From: Comamonadaceae bacterium OH2545_COT-014
GTDB taxonomy: Bacteria > Pseudomonadota > Gammaproteobacteria > Burkholderiales > Burkholderiaceae_C
DNA: 64,000 nucleotides
Direction: 5' to 3'
Assembly (NCBI GenBank): GCA_003859965.1
Contig: RQYR01000010.1
Location: 43,157-107,156 of the forward strand
Part shown: positions 35,596 through 44,973 of the stretch, piece after piece
How the letters are laid out: each line of letters starts with the position of its first letter
Position numbering within the stretch: position 1 is the stretch's first letter
Made by a program: the position numbers and the translations under genes
Notes under the pieces: model-generated
Told to the model about the DNA's origin: nothing
The model's input: only the letters and a program-made list of their open reading frames with translations
The model's database searches: none

Positions 35596-36709
35596 GCAGC
35601 CACCCGGCTTGCGCCCATTGGTCCAGCAGTTCGCGCGCCTCTTCGCTCAGGCGTGCCACGTTGGCGGCCGATAGCTGGCGCGCGTCGGCCAGCCGGCGCA
35701 TCAGCCGCGCGTCGCGTCCGCTGGCGCTGAAGCCTTCGCCATTGATGAAGATGTGGCGCGCGTCATGCATCATGCGTGTGCGCCGGTCCAGCCGCACGCC
35801 GGTGGCCGCGCCCAGACCCAGTGGCTCGCCTTGCGGAAACCAGACTTCGGGCTTGGGGTCGGTCAGCGCCTCGCCCAAGGTCAGGGCCAGCAGGGCGTCG
35901 TCTTTCAGCAGGCGTTGCAGGGCATCACGCGCGAAGTCATGCATGGCGGCGGGGATGGCGCCGGGGGCGCCGGTGGCGGGCTGGCGCGGGTCGCGGTAGG
36001 CGGTGTCGCCCAAGGCGTCGCGCGCTTCGTCGGCCATGCGCTGCAACAGGTCTTGCGCCAGCTCACCGCGCGCGGGCTGGCGAAAGCCTATGGAGTAGGT
36101 CATGCATTCGCCCTCCGCCACGCCGTCATGCGCCCAGCGGGGGGGCAGGTAAAGCATGTCGCCGGGCTCCAGCACGTATTCTTCTTCCGGCTCGAAATGG
36201 GCCAGGATTTTCAGTGGCAGCCCTTCCACAAGATCCAGCTGCTTCTGCCGTCCGATGCGCCAGCGCCGCCGGCCATGCGCTTGCAGCAAAAAGACGTCGT
36301 AGCTGTCGAAATGCGGGCCCACACCGCCGCCGTTGGTGGCGTAGGAGATCATCACGTCGTCCAGCCGGGCGTCGGGCACGAAGCGAAAGCGCTGCATCAG
36401 CGCGTGCACAGCCTCGCTGTGCAGGTCCACGCCTTGCACCAGCAGCGTCCAGCCGGGCGTGCGCGGGCTGGGCAGGCTGCCGGCGTCAAACGGGCCGCGC
36501 CGCAGGGACCAGCCTTGCCGCCCGTGGCGCACCAGGCGCGATTCGACATCTTCCTGGGCGGCCAGTTGCCAAAGCGCCTCGCGGCCCACGGGCGGCTTGA
36601 AACCAGCGATGGCGCCGCGCACCAGCAAGGGCTTTTTCTGCCAGTGACGGCGCATGAACTGCGCGGGGGAAAGCCCGGCCAGCAAGGGAGTGGAAAGATC
36701 AATATTCAT
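35582..36709 (-). CDS. roxA: JmjC-type ribosomal oxygenase (RoxA/YcfD-like cupin)
   Basis: A 375-residue Fe(II)/2-oxoglutarate oxygenase. The iron-binding motif is HFD in GGGVGPHFDSYDVFLLQ, with the distal His in RWAHDGVAEG, and YLPP precedes it. The N-terminus FMRRHWQKKPLLVRGA is the usual start of this family. RoxA hydroxylates an arginine of ribosomal protein L16 in E. coli. The C-terminal half (dimerisation and winged-helix parts) is complete. The frame is open to 37141, but the ATG at 36709 gives the natural N-terminus. The divergent slyD-like gene starts 51 bases away. Confidence 0.92.
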   Translation of the reverse strand: MNIDLSTPLLAGLSPAQFMRRHWQKKPLLVRGAIAGFKPPVGREALWQLAAQEDVESRLVRHGRQGWSLRRGPFDAGSLPSPRTPGWTLLVQGVDLHSEAVHALMQRFRFVPDARLDDVMISYATNGGGVGPHFDSYDVFLLQAHGRRRWRIGRQKQLDLVEGLPLKILAHFEPEEEYVLEPGDMLYLPPRWAHDGVAEGECMTYSIGFRQPARGELAQDLLQRMADEARDALGDTAYRDPRQPATGAPGAIPAAMHDFARDALQRLLKDDALLALTLGEALTDPKPEVWFPQGEPLGLGAATGVRLDRRTRMMHDARHIFINGEGFSASGRDARLMRRLADARQLSAANVARLSEEARELLDQWAQAGWLHADA

Positions 36710-36760
36710 CGCACCTGTGCCGCACGCGGCAATGGCGCGTGCCAGTGCGACAATTCTCCC

Positions 36761-37285
36761 ATGGACATCAATTCTCAATGCGTGGTGGCGTTGACTTGGA
36801 CGCTCAAAGACGGCTTGGGCGACGTGCTGGACGTGCTGGACAGCCCGGTCGAATTTCTGGTGGGCGGCAGCGATTTGCTGCCCAAGATCGAGGAAGCCCT
36901 GCAAGGCCACGCCGCAGGCGCGCGCGTGCAGCTCAACCTGGAGCCGGCCGACGCTTTTGGCGACTTTGACGAGGCAAGAATTTTTCTGGAGCCACGGTCG
37001 CTTTTTCCGCAAGGGCTGGAAGAAGGCATGCTCATCGAAGGCAGCGCCCTGCCCGCCCAAGCCGCCGGGCACATGCCGCGCGACCTGCTCTACACCGTGA
37101 CCGACCTCTACCCGGAGCATGTGGTGCTGGACGGCAACCACCCGCTGGCCGGCATGGGCCTGCGGCTGGATTTACGCGTGCACGCCGTGCGCGAGGCCAC
37201 GGAAGAAGAAGTGGGGCGCGGCACCGCTGGCACCGGCTTTTTCCGCGTGCAGCCCATGGCGCCCGGCAGCCCTACCCTGCACTGA
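36761..37285 (+). CDS. slyD: FKBP-type peptidyl-prolyl isomerase, SlyD-like
   Basis: A 174-residue folding helper. The FKBP part is split by an insert-in-flap domain as in SlyD: TWTLKDGLGDVLD, FLVGGSDLLPKIEEALQGHAAG, then LEPADAFGDFD, the flap region, and a return strand with HPLAGMGLRLDLRVHAV. The His/Cys-rich metal-binding tail of E. coli SlyD is missing. It is transcribed alone toward a strong bidirectional terminator. Confidence 0.88.
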   Translation: MDINSQCVVALTWTLKDGLGDVLDVLDSPVEFLVGGSDLLPKIEEALQGHAAGARVQLNLEPADAFGDFDEARIFLEPRSLFPQGLEEGMLIEGSALPAQAAGHMPRDLLYTVTDLYPEHVVLDGNHPLAGMGLRLDLRVHAVREATEEEVGRGTAGTGFFRVQPMAPGSPTLH

Positions 37286-37364
37286 GCCAGGCCAACGCCT
37301 TCGCGGCCTGCACCACGTCCCCACTGGCCAAGTGGTATGACCCAGAGTGGTGTGGCTGCTCCCC

Positions 37365-37399
37365 ATGAAAAAACGGCGCTTGAAGCGCCGTTTTTTCAT
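37365..37399. terminator. bidirectional terminator between slyD-like and glycine-zipper genes
   Basis: Sixteen-base perfect inverted repeat (37365-37380 with 37384-37399) around a TGA loop. Six A and six T flank the GC stem, so it works on both strands for the two converging genes. Confidence 0.92.
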
Positions 37400-37422
37400 G
37401 CTCGAAGGTCAGGCCAACGTCA

Positions 37423-37929
37423 TCAGCGGTAAAGCTGGTTGCCGTCCACGCGCACGCGGTCACCCACGCGCACGTTGGGTACTTCGGCGTAATCGAACGT
37501 GCGGGTGTAGCCGTCGTCCAGGCGCACGGTCACGCGATAGACGTCATGTCCATAGCCTGTGCCGCCCATGCTTTGCTCAATGGCGCGGCCAATCAACGCA
37601 CCGCCAATGGCGCCAGCCACCGTGGCCGCACGGCGGCCAGAGCCTTTGCCCACCTGGTTGCCCAGTGCGCCGCCGACCACGCCGCCAGCCACCGTGCCCA
37701 CCACGCCCTGGCCAGCCACGCCGCCCTGGGCACGCACCAGATCCACCCCCATCACGCTGCCGTACTGCGCATAGGCAGGCTGCTGAACGCCCGCGGGCTG
37801 CTGCGGATACACGGGGCCAGCGCCGCCGTAGCCGGGGTTGCCGTAGTTCGGGTTGCTGACGCAAGCCGTCAGCGAAGCCGCCATCGCGGCGCCCAGTGCC
37901 CATGAGCCCAGTTTGTGGATACGTGCCAT
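37423..37929 (-). CDS. glycine-zipper outer-membrane lipoprotein
   Basis: A 168-residue envelope protein. The signal ends at the lipobox SLTAC (Cys23). A Tyr/Gly/Pro-rich linker (NPNYGNPGYGGAG) follows, then a glycine-zipper segment (GVVGTVAGGVVGGALGNQVG and a second GGALIGRAIEQ) that packs into the membrane. A C-terminal beta domain contains YRVTVRLDDGYTRTFDY. It resembles SlyB/Pcp-type 2TM lipoproteins that stabilise the outer membrane. AGGAGG lies 7 bases before the ATG at 37929. Confidence 0.88.
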   Translation of the reverse strand: MARIHKLGSWALGAAMAASLTACVSNPNYGNPGYGGAGPVYPQQPAGVQQPAYAQYGSVMGVDLVRAQGGVAGQGVVGTVAGGVVGGALGNQVGKGSGRRAATVAGAIGGALIGRAIEQSMGGTGYGHDVYRVTVRLDDGYTRTFDYAEVPNVRVGDRVRVDGNQLYR

Positions 37930-38186
37930 CTGAATACCTCCTGAAAGGATGAGAAGAAATCTTGCCAGCCTGTGGCTACGGCCGGATGCCAAGCCTAACG
38001 CGCCAACCACCGCCAGGGCCGACAGCCAGGGCCACCACAACCGGCAAAAAACGCTTCTGGTTGTAAGGAGCCCGTTCACGACCGCTGCAAAGCAAAAGAT
38101 GACAAAGCCGCATAGAGAACGCCTGCGCCCATCCTGGGCTGGGCCGCGCACGCCAAGCAGATGCGCTTGGGGAGGACGGGCGGCGT

Positions 38187-38633
38187 TCAGGCCCGCCCCG
38201 TGGAGCCATAGCCCCCTTCGCCGCGCGTGCTGGCCGGAAATGCGTCCACCATGTTGAAGCGGGCCTGCACCACGGGCACGATGACCAACTGCGCGATGCG
38301 CTCCATCGGCTCAATGGTGAAGGCCGTGGCGCTGCGGTTCCAGGCGCTCACCATCAGCTCGCCCTGGTAGTCGCTGTCGATCAGGCCCACCAGGTTGCCC
38401 AGCACGATGCCGTGCTTGTGCCCCAGGCCCGAGCGCGGCAGGATGAGCGCGGCATAGCCCGGATCGGCCAGGTGCATGGCCATGCCCGTGGGCACGAGCT
38501 GCCAGGCGCCAGGCGCCAGTGTCAGCGGCTCGGCCAGGCAGGCGCGTAAATCCAGCCCGGCGCTGCCAGGCGTGGCGTAGCTGGGCATTTGCGCGCGCAG
38601 GCGCTCGTCGAGGATGCGGATGTTGATGTTCAT
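38187..38633 (-). CDS. dut: deoxyuridine 5'-triphosphate nucleotidohydrolase
   Basis: A 148-residue trimeric dUTPase that hydrolyses dUTP to dUMP. The five motifs are present in order: [41 protein letters not shown], and the C-terminal glycine-rich arm [14 protein letters not shown]. Its start overlaps the stop of the upstream small membrane protein as ATGA. That gene in turn closely follows coaBC. The coaBC-dut neighbourhood is common in proteobacteria. Confidence 0.95.
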   Translation of the reverse strand: MNINIRILDERLRAQMPSYATPGSAGLDLRACLAEPLTLAPGAWQLVPTGMAMHLADPGYAALILPRSGLGHKHGIVLGNLVGLIDSDYQGELMVSAWNRSATAFTIEPMERIAQLVIVPVVQARFNMVDAFPASTRGEGGYGSTGRA

Positions 38634-39100
38634 GGACGTTTCTTGTCTTGCAAATGGCGCAGCGCATCGGCCAGGATCTGCCGCTGCCGATCCTGGAGGC
38701 CCAGCCTGTCAGACTTTTGCTTTTGAAGCTTCAGCCAGTTCAGCCAAGCCACCACCAGGATAGGGATGAAGAAAAGCCCGCCGCCTTCCCACAGCAGGTA
38801 CAGCAGCAGGCCGGCCACCGCCGCCAGCATGGTCAAGGCGAAGGGGCGCGGCCACCCGTGGCTCGCATGCCTGGCCTTCAAGCGGCGCCACGGGTTCAGC
38901 AGGGCTTCGGCATCCGGCGGCACATCGCCGGGGCCGGTCGCCGCCGCCGCGGCCTGGTCAGGCGCGGCCCGCGTGGGCGCTGGCGATGACGGCTGCGGTG
39001 GCAACGCGGGCGGCATGGGCGGATGCGCTTGCTGCGCGTGCAGCTTCTCGATGTAGCGCACGAAGTCGCCGCCGGGCGGCGTGTCTGAGTCCGGCTTCAT
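38630..39100 (-). CDS. small membrane protein between coaBC and dut
   Basis: A 156-residue protein of unknown function. The first 80 residues are polar and Pro/Ala-rich. Two hydrophobic segments follow ([20 protein letters not shown] and [17 protein letters not shown]), separated by only a few residues, then a basic C-terminal helix ([20 protein letters not shown]). It is tightly packed: 2 bases after coaBC and overlapping dut by 4 bases. So it is surely part of that transcript. Confidence 0.75.
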   Translation of the reverse strand: MKPDSDTPPGGDFVRYIEKLHAQQAHPPMPPALPPQPSSPAPTRAAPDQAAAAATGPGDVPPDAEALLNPWRRLKARHASHGWPRPFALTMLAAVAGLLLYLLWEGGGLFFIPILVVAWLNWLKLQKQKSDRLGLQDRQRQILADALRHLQDKKRP

Positions 39101-39102
39101 GC

Positions 39103-40386
39103 CTATCGCTCCTGGGCCACGGGCAGGCGGCGCGCGATCTCGGCCACCAGCTGCCGCGCCAGCTGGCGCTTGCTGGCACGGGGCAGCTCCGTCGCGCCCG
39201 CTTCATCCACCAGCAGCAAGGCGTTGTGGTCCTTGCCAAACGTGGCCGGGCCGATGTTGCCCACCAGCAGCGGCACGCCCTTGCGCGCGCGCTTGGCCTG
39301 GGCATTGGCCAGCAAATCCTGGCTTTCGGCGGCAAAGCCCACGCAGTACAGCGCGCCCGGTTGCGGCCATGACTGCGCGCGCGGCAGGCGGGCCACGTCG
39401 GCCAGGATGTCCGGGTTCTCGACGAAGGCCAGCGCGGGCACGGCGCCCGAGCCGTCTTTCTTGATCTTGTGCGCGGCCGCCGCGGCGGGCCGCCAGTCGG
39501 CCACGGCGGCGGTGGCGATGAACACGTCGGCCTGCGCCGCGTGCCGCATGGCGGCGGCGTGCATGTCCAGCGCCGACACCACGTCCACCCGGGCCACGCC
39601 GCGCGGCGTGGGCAGGCCGACCGGCCCGGCAACCAGCGTCACCCCGGCCCCGGCCTCGCGCGCGGCGCGGGCGATGGCAAAGCCCATCTTGCCGCTGCTC
39701 AGGTTGGTGATGCCGCGCACGGGGTCGATGGCCTCGAAGGTCGGCCCGGCCGTCACCAGCACGCGCCGGCCCGCCAGCGGCTTGGGCGTGAAAAAGGCAA
39801 TCACTTCTTCCAGCAGCTCGCCCGCCTCCAGCATGCGGCCGTCGCCAAACTCGCCGCAGGCCTGCGCGCCGTGGGCCACGCCCAGCACGTGCGCGCCGTC
39901 TTGCGCCACCTGGCGCAGATTGCGCTGCGTGGCCGGGTGCGCCCACATCTCGCGGTTCATGGCCGGGGCCAGCAACAGCGGCGCCTTGTCCGCCGGGCGC
40001 GCCAGGCACAGCAGCGGCAGCAGCTCGCCCGCGCGGCCCTGCGCCAGCTGGGCGATGAAGTCGGCGCTGGCCGGGGCCACGACCACGGCATCGGCCTCGC
40101 GGCTCAGGTTGATGTGGGCCATGTTGTTGCCGGGCCGCGCGTCCCACTGCGACACGTACACCGGCCGCCCCGAGAGCGCCTGCATGGCCACCGGCGTGAT
40201 GAACTGGCAGGCCGCCTCCGTCATCACCACCTGCACCGTGGCGCCCGCCTTGACGAGCAGCCGGCAGAACTCCGCCGCCTTGAAGCAGGCCGCCCCGCCC
40301 GACAGGCCCAGCACGAGGTGGCGGCCCGCCAGCTCGGCGGCGCTGGAAGCGGGCAAGGGATCAGGCAAAAGGGCTGTTGCATTCAT
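39103..40386 (-). CDS. coaBC: phosphopantothenoylcysteine synthetase/decarboxylase
   Basis: A 427-residue fusion enzyme of coenzyme A synthesis. The N-terminal flavin decarboxylase (CoaC) has LGLSGGAACFKA, the active His in AHINLSREAD, APAMNREMW, and the Cys in AQACGEFGDGRM. The C-terminal synthetase (CoaB) has VTAGPTFEAIDPVRGITNLS, TGKM-like SSGKMGFA, and AVADWRP. The GGIAA element usual at the start is GGAAC here. The frame is open to 40464, but MNATALLP at 40386 is the reasonable start. Confidence 0.95.
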   Translation of the reverse strand: MNATALLPDPLPASSAAELAGRHLVLGLSGGAACFKAAEFCRLLVKAGATVQVVMTEAACQFITPVAMQALSGRPVYVSQWDARPGNNMAHINLSREADAVVVAPASADFIAQLAQGRAGELLPLLCLARPADKAPLLLAPAMNREMWAHPATQRNLRQVAQDGAHVLGVAHGAQACGEFGDGRMLEAGELLEEVIAFFTPKPLAGRRVLVTAGPTFEAIDPVRGITNLSSGKMGFAIARAAREAGAGVTLVAGPVGLPTPRGVARVDVVSALDMHAAAMRHAAQADVFIATAAVADWRPAAAAAHKIKKDGSGAVPALAFVENPDILADVARLPRAQSWPQPGALYCVGFAAESQDLLANAQAKRARKGVPLLVGNIGPATFGKDHNALLLVDEAGATELPRASKRQLARQLVAEIARRLPVAQER

Positions 40387-40488
40387 GGCGCCGCAATGTA
40401 GCAGCCGCCACCAGCAGCTTTGTCGTCTGGGCGGTTTTTGGCGGCTTGCTTTTTCTTCCCCCATGCATGAAAACGATGAAAACGCGCT

Positions 40489-41442
40489 TCACGCAGCCAG
40501 ATTCCTGGCCCGCTTGGGGGCGTAGCCGAAATACCGGGTAAAGGCCAGACTGAAATTGGCCGGATGCTCGTAGCCCAGCTGATAGGCGGCTTCCGCCACG
40601 CGGCAGCCCGCTTGCAGCAGCTGCCGCGCCTTGTGCATGCGCACTTGCATGTGAAACGCCTGGGGGCTTTGCCCGTAATGCGCGTAGAAGGCGCGGCGCA
40701 GCCGGCTTTCGCTCCAGCCCAGCTGGCTGGCGAGCTGGCGGATGTTGGCCGGCTGGTCGGCGCGCGTTTCCAGCCAGCGTCTGGCCTCGCCAAGCTTGGC
40801 CGCATCCCGTGTGCTTGGCAGCGGGCCGGCGGCTGGCGATGGCGCTGACGATGGCACGGCCCCCATGGCGCGCAAGGCTTCGCACAGCAGCCCCAGCGCG
40901 CTGGCATGCAAGGCCAGCAGGTGCTCCGGCGCATGTTCGGCCTGCCACAGCAGCGCCCGCGCATGCGCCAAGCTGACAGGCGTGCTGTCATGGCAGGCCA
41001 GCTGGCGCACGCGCCCATGCGCCAGCAGCCGCCGGGCATGGGCAGCGCCCACATAGGTTTGCAGCAGATCCAAGCTGGCCTGCACACGCAATTGACGCAC
41101 GGCCACGCCTGCCCGGTAGCGCCGCTGCCCATGCGCTTGGGCAAAGCCAGTGACGGTGGTTCGCCCACTGGCGAAATCCAGTGTCTGGCCCCCCTGCTCG
41201 CAAAAGGCCGATGCGCCTTGCAAGCCCAGTGTCACGGTCAGCACCGGCTGCGGCAGCGCCTTTTGGCTGGATTCGGCCAAGTCCACGCCTGGGCGGTAAC
41301 GGCTGTGCAGCAGCGCCAGGCCCGGCGCCAGATCCAGCCGGTCGGTATGGCAGGGCCCCAGCGCGGGCGGCAGGCTGCGACGCTGCCAGCGGCCGCGCGT
41401 TTCAAGCAGCGCATCGGCTTCAGAGGCAATCCGGACGGTCAT
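40489..41442 (-). CDS. AraC-family regulator (PchR-like)
   Basis: A 317-residue regulator. Residues about 215-312 hold the two AraC helix-turn-helix motifs: NIRQLASQLGWSESRLRRAF and AEAAYQLGYEHPANFSLAFT, closed by RYFGYAPKRAR. The N-terminal part is the variable ligand-sensing domain. It is divergent from a TonB receptor gene with 147 bases between, the layout of PchR-type activators that respond to a ferric siderophore. ATG 41442 is preferred to 41496 because the earlier start would run into the shared operator region. Confidence 0.88.
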   Translation of the reverse strand: MTVRIASEADALLETRGRWQRRSLPPALGPCHTDRLDLAPGLALLHSRYRPGVDLAESSQKALPQPVLTVTLGLQGASAFCEQGGQTLDFASGRTTVTGFAQAHGQRRYRAGVAVRQLRVQASLDLLQTYVGAAHARRLLAHGRVRQLACHDSTPVSLAHARALLWQAEHAPEHLLALHASALGLLCEALRAMGAVPSSAPSPAAGPLPSTRDAAKLGEARRWLETRADQPANIRQLASQLGWSESRLRRAFYAHYGQSPQAFHMQVRMHKARQLLQAGCRVAEAAYQLGYEHPANFSLAFTRYFGYAPKRARNLAA

Positions 41443-41460
41443 GGCGGCATGGGCGGATGG

Positions 41461-41520
41461 GCATATGAAATGGACGGATCCGCATATTCTCGCCAATGCG
41501 AGGAATTCTCAGAATCTGCC
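41461..41520. promoter_or_regulatory. candidate regulatory sites between AraC and TonB-receptor genes
   Basis: Two direct GCATAT units (41461-41466 and 41482-41487) are followed by an inverted repeat ATTCTCGC/GCGAGGAAT (41486-41506) and GGAATTCTCAG. Direct repeats are typical for AraC/PchR binding. No convincing Fur consensus is seen. Confidence 0.35.
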
Positions 41521-41589
41521 TCAGCCTGCTGGCCTCCGGCCAAAGCCCCCAGCCCCGGGCCAGGCACACGGCACAAGAGGTTCCATCGC

Positions 41590-43656
41590 ATGACATCCCC
41601 GACAGCTTTCTTGGGCGGCCGCCAATGGCTGGCAGCCCTGACCATTGGCCTGGGCTGCGCCCAGGCCGAAACAGCCGCGCAAGCGCCCGAACCCGGCGAC
41701 GAGACGCCCGAACTGCCCGCAATCACCGTCACGGTCAACAAGCAGCGCCAGCCCTTGCACGAAGTAGCGGCCAGCGTATCGGCCCTGAGCGGCGAGGATG
41801 TGCGCGACAACGGCGCGCACGATGTGCAGGCGCTCTCGCACCTGGTGCCCGGCCTGGGCTTTCAGCCCTCGGGCCAGTCGGGCCTGGCGCCGCCAGTGAT
41901 GCGCGGCATGACGGCCAACATCATTTCGTTCTCGTCTGCCACGGCGCTGCTGGTCGATGGCGTGCCAACCCTGCGCGCGCAGGGTTTTGGCGACAGCCTG
42001 GTCGGCGCCGATCGCGTGGAAGTGCTGCGCGGGCCGCAGTCCACGCTGTACGGGCGCAACGCGCAAGCCGGGGTCATTCACATCGTCACGCGCCAGCCGG
42101 GCAATGACCCCTATGCGCTGGTATCCGTGGGCGCTGGCAGCCGCCGCCAGGCCGTGCTGCGCGCCGACCTCAGCCGTGCGCTGGCGCCAGACCGGCTGTA
42201 TCTGGGCGTGGCGGCGCAAGCGGCCCGGCAGGACGGCTTCATCCGCAACACCTACACCGGCCGCAGGGACGATGGGCGCCAGCATGGCAGCGCCCGCCTG
42301 ACGCTGCGCTGGACCCCGTCGGCACGCACGGACGCTGCGCTTCGCCTGTCCATGCGCCGCCATGACGACGGCGCCTCGCACTGGGGCGCGCCCCATGCGC
42401 CCAGGGCCACCGTGCGATCGGGCCATGCAGGCAGCAATACCGCGCATGGACACACGCTCGCCCTGGATGTGGCGCACGACTTCGGCGCCGGCCTGCACGC
42501 GCGCGCCATCACGGCGCGCAATGTCTGGCACGACGCGCTGACGCAAGACACCGATTACCAGCCCGCCGACCGGCTGCACCTGGCGCGCAACCACCGCTTC
42601 GCCACCTGGTCGCAGGAAGTGCGCTTGCAGGGCCACCTTCGCGCGGCGCCGGACGGGCGGCGCGTGCAATGGCTGGCCGGCCTGTACGCCGACCGTGAGG
42701 ACAACCGCCTGGGCTTCGTACAGAAAACGCCTTTGGCCACCCTGCCCACCCAGGCCGCGCAAAAGGGCCACACCGCCGCGCTGTTCACGCACTGGAGCGT
42801 GCCGCTGGCCAGCCGCTGGACGCTGACCGCGGGCGCACGCATTGAGCGCAGCCGCATGCGCTTTGCGCTCAACCAGGACATGGCGTCATCACAAGCCGCC
42901 ACGCGCTTGACGCCCAAACTCGCGCTGCAATACGCATGGGGGCCACATGCCACCGCCTGGGCCAGCGTGGCCGACGGCCACCGCGCGGGCGGCTTCAACG
43001 CCTTCGCGCCCGCCACGCACCGGCGCTACGGGGCCGAACGCGCCCGCGCGTTCGAATGGGGCATCCGGGGCCAGCTGACCCAACCGCGCCTGCGCTACAG
43101 CGCCAGCCTCTACCACACCCGTTTGCGCGACATGCAGGTGCAGCAAATGGGCGCGCCCGGGCAGGTTTACATCAGCAACGCCGCGCAAGCCAGCTCGCGT
43201 GGCGGTGAACTGGAGCTGGAATACGCCGCGCGCGGCGCCTGGCTGGTGCAAGCCGGGCTTTCGCTGAACCGCACCCGCTTTGGCCGCTTCATCGACGGCG
43301 CCGCGCGCCACGACGGCAAGCGCAACCCGTTCGCGCCCGACGCCACGGCCTACATTGGCCTTCGCCATGACCCCGGCCCGTGGTATGTGCAGGCGCGCCT
43401 GCACGGCAGCAGCCGCATGTACCTGGACGCGGCCAATCAGTACCACCGCCCCGGCCACAGCCTGCTGGATCTGGCCGCTGGCTGGCGGCTGGGCCGGCTG
43501 GCACGCCCGGCAGGTTTCACCGGCTCGGCGGCGCTGAGCGTTTATGTGCGCAATGCAGGCAACCGGCGCTATGACGCCGTGGGCTTTCAAAACGGCAGCA
43601 CCGTCATCTACAGCCCGCCGCGCGAGTTCGGCGTGAACCTGAGCTGGAAGCTGTAA
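41590..43656 (+). CDS. TonB-dependent siderophore receptor
   Basis: A 688-residue outer-membrane receptor. After a signal (WLAALTIGLGCAQA) and a TonB box region (LPAITVTVNK), the plug has VPGLGFQPSGQSG, VMRGM, VLRGPQSTLYGRNA and AGVIHIVTRQP. The 22-strand barrel follows, with ASVADGHRAGGFNAFAP-like loops, and ends with the aromatic-poor terminal strand EFGVNLSWKL. It takes up an unidentified ferric siderophore. Together with the AraC regulator and MFS permease this forms a complete import locus. Confidence 0.92.
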   Translation: MTSPTAFLGGRQWLAALTIGLGCAQAETAAQAPEPGDETPELPAITVTVNKQRQPLHEVAASVSALSGEDVRDNGAHDVQALSHLVPGLGFQPSGQSGLAPPVMRGMTANIISFSSATALLVDGVPTLRAQGFGDSLVGADRVEVLRGPQSTLYGRNAQAGVIHIVTRQPGNDPYALVSVGAGSRRQAVLRADLSRALAPDRLYLGVAAQAARQDGFIRNTYTGRRDDGRQHGSARLTLRWTPSARTDAALRLSMRRHDDGASHWGAPHAPRATVRSGHAGSNTAHGHTLALDVAHDFGAGLHARAITARNVWHDALTQDTDYQPADRLHLARNHRFATWSQEVRLQGHLRAAPDGRRVQWLAGLYADREDNRLGFVQKTPLATLPTQAAQKGHTAALFTHWSVPLASRWTLTAGARIERSRMRFALNQDMASSQAATRLTPKLALQYAWGPHATAWASVADGHRAGGFNAFAPATHRRYGAERARAFEWGIRGQLTQPRLRYSASLYHTRLRDMQVQQMGAPGQVYISNAAQASSRGGELELEYAARGAWLVQAGLSLNRTRFGRFIDGAARHDGKRNPFAPDATAYIGLRHDPGPWYVQARLHGSSRMYLDAANQYHRPGHSLLDLAAGWRLGRLARPAGFTGSAALSVYVRNAGNRRYDAVGFQNGSTVIYSPPREFGVNLSWKL

Positions 43657-43676
43657 GCCGCCCCGGAGCGCCGCGC

Positions 43677-44897
43677 ATGACACCCCCCGCTTCCGCCCAT
43701 CGCGGGCAGCAAGCCGTCTTCGGCCTGATTCACCTGGCGCTGGCCGCGCCCATGATCTACCTCGCCCTGGGCCTGCCGCTGCTCATGCGCCAGCACGGCT
43801 GGAGCGGTGTGGAGATTGGCCTGTTCCAGCTGGCAGGCCTGCCCGCGCTGCTGAAAGCCCTGATGGCGATGCCTGTGGAGCGGCCAGGCCAGCAAGGCCA
43901 TGGCGCCAGGCATTACCGGCGCTGGACCGCCGCGCTGGGCGCGGGCTATGCCGCCGCCTTGCTGCTGCTGGCGCTGGCGGGCATTCATGCGCCCAAGCCC
44001 GTGCTGTTCGCACTGCTGCTGGCCTGCGTGCTGTGCGCCACCTGGGCCGACGTGCCCGTGAGCGCGCTCGCCATCCGCGTGCTGCCGCCTGCCGAGCGGG
44101 CACGCGCAGGCGGCGTGCGCTCCGCCGCCCTGTTCGCGGCCGCCATCCTTGGCGGCGGGCTGATGCTGGTGCTGGCCCAGCGCCTGGGCTGGGCCAGCCC
44201 GTTTCTCGTGATGGCAGCGCTGCTGGGCCTGGCCCTGGCCTGGCTGCCCACACTGCACGGCCAAGGAGACGCCGCAGCGCCCGTGGCCCCGCCCTTGCCC
44301 GCCGCGGCTGACCCCGCCCTGCTGCGCGGCTTTTTCCGGCAGCCCGGCATGGGGCGCTGGCTGGTGCTGCTGACGGCGTGTTTTCCCTTCGTGGGCGTCG
44401 CCTGGGTGTACCTCAAGCCCATGCTGCTGGATCAGGGCCTGCGCGCCGAACCGGTGGCCTGGGCCTTGGGCATGGGCGGCGGCACGCTGGGCGCAGCCGC
44501 CAGCCTGGCGGTGGCGCGGCGCCTGGGGCACGAACGGCTCGCCGCCTGGCTGCCCCTGTCCGCCTGGGGCAACGGCGCCGTGCTCGGCCTGCTGGCGCTG
44601 GCCCTGTGGCTGCGCGCCCCCGCGCCCTGGCTGATCGCTGGCGGCCTGGCGCTGGCGGTTTCGGTGGGGGTGTGCTCCTCCATCGTGTTCGGCCGCATGA
44701 TGGATTTCACCCGGCCCGGACGCCAGGCGCTGGATTACGGCATTCAGGCCAGCTTTTTCGCGCTGGGCCGGCTGGCGCTGATGCCCGTGGCCGGCTGGCT
44801 GCTGGACCGCGCGGGCAGCGCCAGCCTGATGCTGGCGCTGTGCGTGCCCGCCCTGTGCGTGGCGGCGCTGGCCTGGCGCTGGCGCCACCGGCCTTGA
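43677..44897 (+). CDS. MFS permease of the RhtX/FptX siderophore type
   Basis: A 406-residue membrane protein with about 12 hydrophobic spans. The N-terminus (YLALGLPLLMRQHGWSGVEI, then GLFQLAGLPALLKALMAMPV) matches the RhtX/FptX branch, single-protein permeases that bring ferric siderophores such as pyochelin across the inner membrane. It starts 20 bases after the receptor stop. This suggests the imported complex crosses both membranes through proteins of this locus, without an ABC transporter. Confidence 0.85.
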   Translation: MTPPASAHRGQQAVFGLIHLALAAPMIYLALGLPLLMRQHGWSGVEIGLFQLAGLPALLKALMAMPVERPGQQGHGARHYRRWTAALGAGYAAALLLLALAGIHAPKPVLFALLLACVLCATWADVPVSALAIRVLPPAERARAGGVRSAALFAAAILGGGLMLVLAQRLGWASPFLVMAALLGLALAWLPTLHGQGDAAAPVAPPLPAAADPALLRGFFRQPGMGRWLVLLTACFPFVGVAWVYLKPMLLDQGLRAEPVAWALGMGGGTLGAAASLAVARRLGHERLAAWLPLSAWGNGAVLGLLALALWLRAPAPWLIAGGLALAVSVGVCSSIVFGRMMDFTRPGRQALDYGIQASFFALGRLALMPVAGWLLDRAGSASLMLALCVPALCVAALAWRWRHRP

Positions 44898-44973
44898 CTT
44901 GAACGCCTTGCGCCCGCCCCGGCCGGGCTGGCGCGTTGGCGCTTTTTTTCCGCCCTGCTCCCTTCCTTTTTCC